64,000 bases of DNA from Photobacterium sp. TY1-4 (GTDB lineage: Bacteria > Pseudomonadota > Gammaproteobacteria > Enterobacterales > Vibrionaceae). The stretch lies in assembly GCF_025398175.1 (NCBI RefSeq), contig NZ_CP099735.1, positions 1,488,001-1,552,000 on the forward strand, in the 5' to 3' direction. The notes beneath the pieces are model-generated. The model was not told the DNA's origin, made no database searches, and worked only from the letters and a program-made list of their open reading frames with translations. A program made the position numbers and the translations under genes. Of the stretch, positions 45,630-52,871 are shown in pieces; the first letter of the stretch is position 1, and each line of letters starts with the position of its first letter.

Positions 45630-45773
45630 CCGATAAAGTACGAACGGTAAACAGGGCATACTGTCAATAGATAGTGTGCCTTTTTTGTGAGATCTGTTGA
45701 CTATCGTTGGCTAAGTATGAATTAATACTAAAACTATTTTCGGAGCTGTTGATAATAATAATTAGGTGGTTTA

Positions 45774-46769
45774 GTGAATGTTGAAAAACTGAAAGATTAC
45801 TTTTACGTAAATATAGCATCTCTCTTTTGGACTTCTTTTTTGTTGGTTGGTGGTGGGGTTTTTATTTGGTATTTCTCTTATATTGAATATATGCCCGATT
45901 TTGATTTAAAGTCTTCTCTTACTATATTGTCTGCTGCATCAATAACGTCGATTATTATAATTGTGTTTTTTATTGCGGTTTTGATCTTTCCTGGTTCTTT
46001 TTGGTCTGATGTGTGGGCTAATAATTCATCGTTGAAAGAAAACTGGGAGGATGATAACGGTGAAAATGATTTATCTAAAACAGTACTTTGGTTCGGCCTT
46101 CCTGTTTTATATTGTTTCGGGCTCTGGGTTCTTATTATTTATGTCGGATTGGTGGCGTTTTTCTATGCTGCTGTAGGGGTGATATTGGCATTTTTAATAG
46201 TTCGACATAATTCAGAACTGTCAGGGTGGGAACTACGAAAACAGGTTGTTGGCTTTGTGTTGGTCTCTTTATTTTGTTCCTTTATGTCACTTTATCCGGC
46301 ATATTTAGTATTATCATTTGTTCATTCAGGTCTTCCCAAAACCAAGGAAGAAGGAGAGTTAATTTGGGTAGGAGTTGCTATATTTATTGCCTTTGCAAAT
46401 GTTGTTTTAACGGCAAAACCGAAGAATAGATATAGGGCAATATATTATTTATGGATAGGAGGTATAACTTTATTTGTTGTCTTCGACTCCTATAGCAAAA
46501 TGTATCGAATTCCTGAGCGTGTGATGGAAATATTTAAGTTTGGGGCTATCGATGCGAAGTCGTTGGTTGTGACGAAAGATTCATATGAGTTTTTAAAAAT
46601 CCAGGGGTTTGTAACTGGAGATAATTGTGAACAAGAAATATGCTTAATTTCAAATGTAAAAATATTATCTCGACTAGGAAAGGAAATGTATCTAGAGTCT
46701 GGTAAATTAAGATTCTCGATTAAGAATTCAGACGTGTTATCATGGTCAGTAGAAAAACCATCTAAATAA
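45774..46769 (+). CDS. Unrecognised seven-helix membrane protein with C-terminal soluble domain
   Basis: 331 residues, GTG start with AGGTGG 4-5 bases upstream. Hydrophobic segments: about 14-38, 50-75, 103-122, 124-143, 156-180, 193-212 and 222-240. The last 90 residues are soluble (KSLVVTKDSYEFLKIQGFVT, two Cys in GDNCEQEICL, then beta-type ILSRLGKEMYLESGKLRFSI). No family recognised. Codon use is AT-rich (many TTA, ATA, TAT), unlike the window average, which suggests recent acquisition. The next small gene starts 9 bases after the stop, so they form an operon. The layout (membrane part plus C-terminal domain, small partner) is compatible with a membrane-acting defence or addiction module, but there is no direct evidence. 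Confidence 0.75.
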   Translation: MNVEKLKDYFYVNIASLFWTSFLLVGGGVFIWYFSYIEYMPDFDLKSSLTILSAASITSIIIIVFFIAVLIFPGSFWSDVWANNSSLKENWEDDNGENDLSKTVLWFGLPVLYCFGLWVLIIYVGLVAFFYAAVGVILAFLIVRHNSELSGWELRKQVVGFVLVSLFCSFMSLYPAYLVLSFVHSGLPKTKEEGELIWVGVAIFIAFANVVLTAKPKNRYRAIYYLWIGGITLFVVFDSYSKMYRIPERVMEIFKFGAIDAKSLVVTKDSYEFLKIQGFVTGDNCEQEICLISNVKILSRLGKEMYLESGKLRFSIKNSDVLSWSVEKPSK

Positions 46770-46778
46770 GGTTCGTTT

Positions 46779-46940
46779 ATGGGAATATGCTCAAATCCTT
46801 TTGGTGCGATAAAGTTGAGCGGAGATGATGCCGCTCGCTTCGTGGAGCTGGTTAGAAAAAAGAAACTGAACCCACGTGCTGCGAGGACTTTACGGCGTGG
46901 CCGAGATGTATTGGCCAAGATGAGAGCAAAGCCTGAGTGA
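46779..46940 (+). CDS. Unrecognised 53-residue basic protein
   Basis: ATG 46779 to TGA 46938, 9 bases after the membrane-protein stop. The sequence begins MGICSNPFGAIKLSGDDAAR and continues FVELVRKKKLNPRAARTLRR, then GRDVLAKMRAKPE. It is strongly basic and probably two helices, compatible with nucleic-acid or protein binding. Its stop overlaps the stem of a terminator, so translation ends exactly at the transcript end. Codon use is less AT-rich than the preceding gene. No family recognised. Confidence 0.6.
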   Translation: MGICSNPFGAIKLSGDDAARFVELVRKKKLNPRAARTLRRGRDVLAKMRAKPE

Positions 46941-46956
46941 GAACTCAGGTTTTTTT
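46932..46956 (+). terminator. Terminator overlapping the small basic gene
   Basis: Stem CCTGAGT/ACTCAGG with GAGA loop, followed by seven T. The stop codon TGA lies in the stem/loop. Confidence 0.9.
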
Positions 46957-47000
46957 GCTCTAAATCCTCATACGACTTTAGTTGTATCTTGTTGTGAGTA

Positions 47001-47043
47001 TTGTTGCATTGTGCTAGCTTGATTATAAACTGTTCAGTAGGAG
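47001..47043 (+). promoter_or_regulatory. Candidate sigma-70 promoter and SD of the 197-residue gene
   Basis: -35 TTGTTG (47001-47006), 17-base spacer, -10 TATAAA (47024-47029), and SD AGGAG (47039-47043) five bases before the ATG. This would give a very short leader. It suggests that the gene has its own promoter separate from the membrane-protein operon. Confidence 0.45.
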
Positions 47044-47048
47044 CTGTT

Positions 47049-47642
47049 ATGCCAAGCATTTTCGTAAAAGAGTTTTCAGCCATTGCAACCCAAGGCGGGA
47101 CTAAGAAGCTAACTCTGATCAAAAGGCAAAAGAATAAAGGGCCATATCATCCAAGTTCCGATTATTACAAAAGCTTTCGAGAAAAAATCGTTGATATCAT
47201 TAAGAATCAAAAGCAGTTGAGTGAGCTGACAAAGTTACCGAAAACGTTAAATGATAAGAGAAAAACAAGTAATTATAGCCTTTTAGCTAAGAAATTTGTT
47301 GCTTGGGCTAAAGGTAAAAACATTCGTTGGCATGACCCGGTTAGGAATTCTTACCACTCAAATGTAACAGAGATTGTTTGTAACCCGGAGCTTAATGTTG
47401 TTATCGACGGGGTAGAACATATTATCAAGCTGTACTTTAGTGTTAATGAACCAATGACTAAAGAGCGAGCAAACTATATTTGCTACCTTATGCAATCTTG
47501 TATTGATATCAATACAGCAGTTTATGCTGTGTTGGATATCAATACGAGAAAGATGTACACATTTAGTGGTGATCCGACTGTTTTCTCGATTGCTGTTGAG
47601 TCAGAAATAGCTGCGTTTGAAAGAGCTTGGCAACAATTATAG
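47049..47642 (+). CDS. Unrecognised 197-residue soluble protein of the AT-rich islet
   Basis: ATG 47049 with AGGAG five bases upstream; an in-frame extension to 47001 is not needed. The N-terminal half is basic (TKKLTLIKRQKNKGPYHPSS, YYKSFREKIVDIIKNQKQ) and the C-terminal half mixed alpha/beta (VVIDGVEHIIKLYFSVNEPM, INTAVYAVLDINTRKMYTFS). No signal peptide or membrane helix. No family recognised. AT-rich codon use like the membrane protein at 45.8 kb. The basic N-terminus is compatible with nucleic-acid contact. A promoter candidate lies directly upstream. Confidence 0.75.
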   Translation: MPSIFVKEFSAIATQGGTKKLTLIKRQKNKGPYHPSSDYYKSFREKIVDIIKNQKQLSELTKLPKTLNDKRKTSNYSLLAKKFVAWAKGKNIRWHDPVRNSYHSNVTEIVCNPELNVVIDGVEHIIKLYFSVNEPMTKERANYICYLMQSCIDINTAVYAVLDINTRKMYTFSGDPTVFSIAVESEIAAFERAWQQL

Positions 47643-47851
47643 GAAATGATTTCTTGCCGGTGTAGCTGCGCCGGTATTTCTTATAAATCCAATCTAGACT
47701 CCTTGACATCCCCCAAATGGAACATTTAATTCTATCTACTGAATTGGTAGTTATTCAGGTTTCATTTGTGATTCCTCACTTGGCCCCCATCTCATTTGCT
47801 GTTTAAATTACCGAATCATATCGTTCATATTTTTTAGACCTGTAGGTGAGT

Positions 47852-48343
47852 ATGTTCCGCGTTGTTGATCAAGCCCTATTGGATGAGTTGTTGGCTCAGG
47901 CCCATCAAAGTCCCCGCAAACGGAGTCATTTGGCGTTTCATGCTGATTTTGAAGCGCCGGTGCAGCGGATGGTAATTGGTCTGGCGGCGGGCACTTATGT
48001 CAGGCCGCACATGCACCCGCAGACGAATAAATGGGAAATGCTGTTTCTGGTTCGGGGGAGCGTGCTGCTGCTGATGTTTGACCCGCAAGGTGTCGTGACG
48101 GAGCGAATTATATTCTCTGCAAACAATCAAACCTGTGGGATTGAGATGGCGCCCGGCACTTGGCATACCATTTTGCCGTTAGAAGGGGATGCGGCGATTC
48201 TGGAAGTCAAACAGGGGCCGTATGATCCTGCGGATGTCACCGCGTTCGCGGACTGGGCCCCGGCAGAGCAGGATGCTGAGTCTGATGACTTTCTTCGCTG
48301 GGCAGAGCTGGCGCAAGTCGGGGATAAATACAGCGCATCTTAG
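47852..48343 (+). CDS. WbuC-type cupin metalloprotein
   Basis: 163 residues from ATG 47852, where AGGTGAG gives a suitable SD; a GTG at 47846 is in frame. The cupin motif TYVRPHMHPQTNKWEMLFLVRGSVLLLMF carries the metal ligands (HxH, E), and the second motif is GIEMAPGTWHTILPL. Matches the WbuC family, often found in O-antigen gene clusters, with uncharacterised activity. Here it is isolated and borders the AT-rich islet. Convergent with the MBL hydrolase gene. Confidence 0.88.
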   Translation: MFRVVDQALLDELLAQAHQSPRKRSHLAFHADFEAPVQRMVIGLAAGTYVRPHMHPQTNKWEMLFLVRGSVLLLMFDPQGVVTERIIFSANNQTCGIEMAPGTWHTILPLEGDAAILEVKQGPYDPADVTAFADWAPAEQDAESDDFLRWAELAQVGDKYSAS

Positions 48344-48371
48344 TTTTTCTCAGATGTGCAGACTCTGTTCT

Positions 48372-48402
48372 GAACCCACCGGATATGGCTGCCGGTGGGT
48401 TC
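48372..48402. terminator. Hairpin between convergent genes
   Basis: Stem GAACCCACCGG/CCGGTGGGTTC with a 9-base loop. There is no T-tract on either side, so it is a weak terminator at best, or an mRNA-end structure. Confidence 0.5.
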
Positions 48403-48428
48403 CCGGACATGCTGCTTAGCTACATGGC

Positions 48429-49295
48429 CTAAGTCGCTAACCCAACCACCTGTGCCGCTGTTTCGCTCAAGGTGAATTTCCCTTTTGCATCTTTGGTAAC
48501 TCGGCCCAGCGCGATATCCGGATCGTGGGTCAGGACGATGCGTCCGTTGCGGCTGAGTAAATCGTTCAGCAAGGCTTCTTTTTCTTCAATGAGTCCTTCA
48601 GGGAAGCGGTCGTAGCCCATGGTGATCGGCAAATGGACCCAGGGCGCGCCGGGGATCAGATCGCCGGTGAACACCACCGGGCCGTCGGGCATGGCGATCT
48701 CCGGCAGCATTTGTCCCGGCGTGTGGCCGTCGCTGAAATGGAAACTCCAGTCTGGCCCCAGCAACGGCAGCTTGCCGTCATCGTCGACCAGGATCACGCG
48801 TCCGCTGAGAGCCAGCGGTTCGAGAATATCGGCCAGGTATGAGGCTCTGTCGCGTGGGTGCGGATTCATCGCGCGTGCCCATTGGCGCTTGCCGGTGATA
48901 AATTGTGCGTTGGGAAACAGCAACTCGGGCGGGCTGTCGGGTTGCCAGGTCGAGAGCAGGCCGCCAGCATGGTCAAAATGCAGGTGCGTTAAGATCACCA
49001 GATCGATGTCTTCGTGGCTCAGGCCGTGTTCGGCCAGGCTGTCGAGCAGGACATGCTGCGCTTCCTGAACGCCGAAGCGGGTTTTCATCTCAGGCGAGAA
49101 GAAAGCGCCGATCCCGGCTTCAATCAGGATGTTGCGGTTTGGCTCCTGAACGAGCAGGGCGCGACAACCCAAGCGGATGCGGTTGTGCTCGTCCGCTTCC
49201 ATCCAGCGGGTCCACAGGGCTTTCGGGGCGTTGCCGAACATGGCGCCGCCATCGAGTTTCTGGCTGTTGCCGGTTAAGGTAGTCAGGGTACGCAT
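48429..49295 (-). CDS. MBL-fold metallo-hydrolase
   Basis: 288 residues from ATG 49295, with AAGGAAGAG upstream; an in-frame extension to 49382 lacks an SD. Zinc motif THLHFDHAGG (about residue 106) and later SDGHTPGQM, TGDLIPGAP and THDPDIALG complete the metallo-beta-lactamase-fold site. No signal peptide. Close to quorum-quenching lactonase-like and esterase-like MBL proteins, but the substrate cannot be assigned. It lies 99 bases downstream of the transporter gene and could be in its operon with the acyl-CoA synthetase. Confidence 0.9.
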   Translation of the reverse strand: MRTLTTLTGNSQKLDGGAMFGNAPKALWTRWMEADEHNRIRLGCRALLVQEPNRNILIEAGIGAFFSPEMKTRFGVQEAQHVLLDSLAEHGLSHEDIDLVILTHLHFDHAGGLLSTWQPDSPPELLFPNAQFITGKRQWARAMNPHPRDRASYLADILEPLALSGRVILVDDDGKLPLLGPDWSFHFSDGHTPGQMLPEIAMPDGPVVFTGDLIPGAPWVHLPITMGYDRFPEGLIEEKEALLNDLLSRNGRIVLTHDPDIALGRVTKDAKGKFTLSETAAQVVGLAT

Positions 49296-49394
49296 ATTCT
49301 CTTCCTTGATCGTGATTATCAGTCGGGTCGAAGCAAAATTGCACCGGGACAGGTGGATCCGTCCCGGTGCGGCTTGACGCAAATTGGGTGATCG

Positions 49395-50765
49395 TTAGCT
49401 GTTGTTCAGGGCTTTTTCGTCTTTCTCTTTGACCCGGAAGCGCAGAATATGGGTGCGCTCAATCAGGATATAGAGGATCACTCCGGTGGCCAGTCCCCAG
49501 CTCGCGCCATACACCGCCAGCACAACGCCCATGGTGCCGGCAATCCCGCGCTCGGTATTGGTGGTGAGTTGCTCCAATCCTACCATCAGGCAGATATAGC
49601 CGGTCAACAGTAGGGTCAGCGAAAGCGCAATCGGCAACACCGGCTGGAAGAAGCTGACCAGCGGTAGCGCGAACAGCGCAATGAAACCGGTGATCCAGAA
49701 GGTGCCTGCACCGCTGTAAATCGAATCCATCGCTTCGCGGCCGTGCTTGTAGCGCTCGGCCATGGTGGCGGCAACGGCGGTCCAGAGCGGACCGGCGAGG
49801 CCGGGATACGGCGCGAAGAACGCATGCAGGGCATTGCGAAGCGCCGTGACCAGATGCACCCGGTCGATGTTGTTTTCGATCACTTCGTCGGTACGCAATT
49901 CATCGGCGCGCTGCATCAGCGACTGGCCGACAATGATGTCACCAAAGGCAATGATATAAGCGATCACCGCGGTTGGAATCGCCATCAGGAATACATCGAG
50001 TCCCGGGAAACCGACGCTGAACGGCAGGTATTGCCACATGCCGGCAAAGTCCGGTGCGGTGATGCCCCAACGGACATCCGGCATCGGGTATTCACCCACG
50101 GCGATCCCGACCCCAATCGCAATGACCATCCCCGGCACCATGCCGTAGTTGACGATTTTCCTTGCCATCGGCACCCGCTCCAGCAGTCCTTTGAACGAGA
50201 CCGAGAACATCAGGTAGAGACAGATCAGGCTACCGATCACCAGCGAGATCGGGGTTGCAGCTAAGCGGCCACCGCTGGAGATTTCCCCCATCAGGGCGGC
50301 GATCCCGGCGCCGATGATGATCCCGCCTTTGAGCGAGTTCGGCACCAGCTTAACCATGGTGGAGCCAAGGCGGGTCACGCCCAGGATCAGGAAGATGATA
50401 AACACCAGCAATTGCAGGGCAAACAGCGCCTGAATCGCCGCCGGGCCCGGTTCAAAATCACCGAGGAACAGCAGCACCACCGGAATGCCGGGGGTGATCC
50501 AGCCGGGGACGAACGGGACCCCCAGCAGCGCGGGCAACATAAAGCCGACGCCGCACACCACGACATAGGCCAGCGCAATGTCGTAGGGGAGGCCGAGGTA
50601 TTTTTCCAGCAGCGGGATCATGGCCAGGCTGACCACAAACATGATCAGGGCTTGGAGCATTTCCGCAAACTCCCAGCGGTAATGGATAAAGGGGATACGG
50701 ACTTGAAAAGGACCCAGCGGCCAGTACGGCTGCTCGGACCCCTGCTGTCGTTGATAAACCTGCAT
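49395..50765 (-). CDS. NCS2-like membrane transporter
   Basis: 456 residues from ATG 50765, with AGGAAG upstream; the frame is open to a GTG at 50792. About 12-14 helices. KLVPNSLKGGIIIGAGIAALMGE resembles the substrate-binding motif of xanthine/uracil permeases (PNSLKxGIxxGIG). PGLDVFLMAIPTAVIAYIIAFGDIIV has the expected helix with a charged residue. The overall match is remote, so a purine or another anion is uncertain. Given the acyl-CoA synthetase 137 bases upstream on the same strand, carboxylate uptake is possible. Confidence 0.75.
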   Translation of the reverse strand: MQVYQRQQGSEQPYWPLGPFQVRIPFIHYRWEFAEMLQALIMFVVSLAMIPLLEKYLGLPYDIALAYVVVCGVGFMLPALLGVPFVPGWITPGIPVVLLFLGDFEPGPAAIQALFALQLLVFIIFLILGVTRLGSTMVKLVPNSLKGGIIIGAGIAALMGEISSGGRLAATPISLVIGSLICLYLMFSVSFKGLLERVPMARKIVNYGMVPGMVIAIGVGIAVGEYPMPDVRWGITAPDFAGMWQYLPFSVGFPGLDVFLMAIPTAVIAYIIAFGDIIVGQSLMQRADELRTDEVIENNIDRVHLVTALRNALHAFFAPYPGLAGPLWTAVAATMAERYKHGREAMDSIYSGAGTFWITGFIALFALPLVSFFQPVLPIALSLTLLLTGYICLMVGLEQLTTNTERGIAGTMGVVLAVYGASWGLATGVILYILIERTHILRFRVKEKDEKALNNS

Positions 50766-50902
50766 GAGATCTTCCTTGTTCTGTGTGTTCACGTATTGGA
50801 TAGGTTGAAAAGCGTTTGCGACGGATCGCTGTGTTGTTGTATTGCGAATCCGGTGGTGCGTTTGCTCAGGCAGCGCAGGCGGTTACCTGCGCTGCCCGGG
50901 GT

Positions 50903-52522
50903 TCAGGCTTTCTTCGCCCAGTCGCGCAGGACGTATTTCTGCACTTTGCCGGTCGAGGTTTTCGGGAGATTGGTGAAGATGATGGTCTTCGGAATTTTGA
51001 AGCCCGCCAGATGCTGGCGGCAGAAATCAATGATTTCCTGCTCGGTGGCGTATTCGCTCTGCTTGAGCGTGACGAAAGCACAAGGCGATTCGCCCCACTT
51101 CTCATCCGGCTTGGCCACCACGGACACCTCCATAATGGCCGGGTGCTTATACAGCACATCTTCCAGCTCGATGGTGGAAATATTTTCGCCACCGGAGATG
51201 ATGATATCTTTCAGCCGATCTTTGATTTCGATATAGCCGTTGGGATGGCATACGCCGAGATCGCCGGTATGGAACCAGCCGCCCTCAAAGGCTTCCGCGG
51301 TCGCAGTCGGGTTTTTCAGGTAGCCTTTCATCACGGTGTTGCCGCGCATGAAGATTTCACCGATGGTTTTGCCGTCTTGGGCGACCGGCTTGAGGGTCTG
51401 GATATCGGCGACCATCACCCCTTCCAACGTTGGGTAGCGTACGCCCTGGCGGGATTTGAGCGTTGCGCGCTCTTCCAGGCTGAGCTCGTCCCATTCTTCA
51501 TGCCAGGCACACACGGTCACCGGGCCGTAAACTTCGGTCAGGCCGTAGACATGGGTGACTTTGATCCCCATTTTCTCGACATCGCCGATCACCTGAGCCG
51601 GTGGCGCGGCACCGGCCACCATGGCCTCGACCGGGTGATCAATCGCGGCCTTGGCGGTTTCCGGCATGTTGATCAGCGCGTTGAGAACAATCGGCGCACC
51701 ACACAAATGGCTGACCCGGTGCTCGCGGATCAGGGTCAGGATTTTCTGCGGATCGACCCGGCGCAGGAATACATGCACCCCGGCCAGCGCGGTGACGGTC
51801 CACGGGTAGCACCAGCCGTTACAGTGGAACATCGGCAGGGTCCACAAATAGACCGGATGCTGGCCCATCGACCAGGTCATCTGGTTGCCCAGTGAGTTCA
51901 GGTAAGCGCCGCGATGGTGATACACCACGCCTTTCGGGTTGCCCGTGGTGCCGGAGGTGTAGTTGAGGGAGATGGCCTGCCATTCATCACTCGGCCATTG
52001 CCAGGCGTAGTCGGGATTGCCTTCGGCCAGGAAAGCCTCGTAGTCGAGTTCGCTGGTGGCTTCGCCTTCGCCGTATTCCGGATCATCGACATCGACGACC
52101 AGCGGCGGGTTATCCAGCATCGCAATCGCATCGCGGATCACGTCATGGAATTCGCGATCGCAGATCAGCACCTTGGCTTCTCCGTGGCCCAGCATGAAGG
52201 CAATGGCTTCGGCATCGAGGCGGACGTTCAGGGTATTGAGGACTGCGCCGATCATCGGCACGCCGAAGTGGGCTTCCAGCATCGCCGGAATATTGGGCAG
52301 CATGACCGCGACGGTATCGCCTTTGCCGATCCCGCGTCCGGCCAGCGCAGACGCCAGTTGGCGGCAGCGCTGATAAGTTTCCGACCAGTTGCGGCGAATG
52401 GCACCGTGAATCACCGCCGGGTAGTCCGGGTAGACTGCCGCTGTGCGCTCAAGAAAGCTCAGTGGCGTGAGTGCGATGTGGTTGACGTCACAAGGTGTCA
52501 GACCCGTCTCATACATAGACAT
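50903..52522 (-). CDS. Acyl-CoA synthetase (AMP-forming), DmdB/medium-chain type
   Basis: Adenylate-forming ligase of 539 residues: acid plus ATP plus CoA gives acyl-CoA plus AMP and PPi. P-loop TSGTTGNPKGVVYHHRG (about 187-203), adenine-binding VYGLTEVYGP, ATP motif GWFHTGDLG, hinge RLKDIIISGGEN and the catalytic lysine in PKTSTGKVQK near the C-terminus. All are intact. Size and motif spelling resemble the 3-methylmercaptopropionyl-CoA ligase (DmdB) and medium-chain acid ligases of marine bacteria; which acid is used is inference. It is divergent from the two-component system at 52.9-55.9 kb. Confidence 0.9.
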   Translation of the reverse strand: MSMYETGLTPCDVNHIALTPLSFLERTAAVYPDYPAVIHGAIRRNWSETYQRCRQLASALAGRGIGKGDTVAVMLPNIPAMLEAHFGVPMIGAVLNTLNVRLDAEAIAFMLGHGEAKVLICDREFHDVIRDAIAMLDNPPLVVDVDDPEYGEGEATSELDYEAFLAEGNPDYAWQWPSDEWQAISLNYTSGTTGNPKGVVYHHRGAYLNSLGNQMTWSMGQHPVYLWTLPMFHCNGWCYPWTVTALAGVHVFLRRVDPQKILTLIREHRVSHLCGAPIVLNALINMPETAKAAIDHPVEAMVAGAAPPAQVIGDVEKMGIKVTHVYGLTEVYGPVTVCAWHEEWDELSLEERATLKSRQGVRYPTLEGVMVADIQTLKPVAQDGKTIGEIFMRGNTVMKGYLKNPTATAEAFEGGWFHTGDLGVCHPNGYIEIKDRLKDIIISGGENISTIELEDVLYKHPAIMEVSVVAKPDEKWGESPCAFVTLKQSEYATEQEIIDFCRQHLAGFKIPKTIIFTNLPKTSTGKVQKYVLRDWAKKA

Positions 52523-52622
52523 GCAGTTTCCCTCTTTCTGTCTGTTATTCCGTGATCAGATATGTATCGTAAATTTAATGTTTTCTTAACATGTGGTAAT
52601 TTATAGCAAGTCAGAACGAATT

Positions 52623-52808
52623 ATGGAAATAGCCTATAGTCTTATAGTGTTTTTACTATATGCCTTTAATTGTGGTTGCAACGATGGTTGCAATGATGCC
52701 AGTGCCAGTGCCAGTGCCAGTGCCAGTGCCAGTGCCAGTGCCAGTGCCAGTGCCAGGCGAGTTGAGTCGGGGTTTTTCAAGGGATCTCAGGATGCTCAAG
52801 GCGCTTGA
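52623..52808 (+). CDS. Doubtful small ORF containing a 6-bp repeat
   Basis: ATG 52623 encodes MEIAYSLIVFLLYAFNCGCN, a hydrophobic start with cysteines, then a (Ala-Ser)n run from a 6-bp repeat, then a basic end; 61 residues. No SD. It lies in the divergent gap between the acyl-CoA synthetase and sensor kinase. It may be chance coding through the repeat. Confidence 0.25.
   Translation: MEIAYSLIVFLLYAFNCGCNDGCNDASASASASASASASASASARRVESGFFKGSQDAQGA
52698..52757. repeat. 6-bp tandem repeat (GCCAGT)9
   Basis: Nine perfect GCCAGT copies plus a partial tenth. Immediately before it a 12-base near-duplication, GGTTGCAACGAT GGTTGCAATGAT. It is situated 115-175 bases upstream of the sensor-kinase start, so copy number could change promoter geometry. 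Confidence 0.92.
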
Positions 52809-52871
52809 AGGCATGACAGGACCTCGCAGGCACGGCTAAGAATTACGAAACATGGTGAGGGATCACACAGC

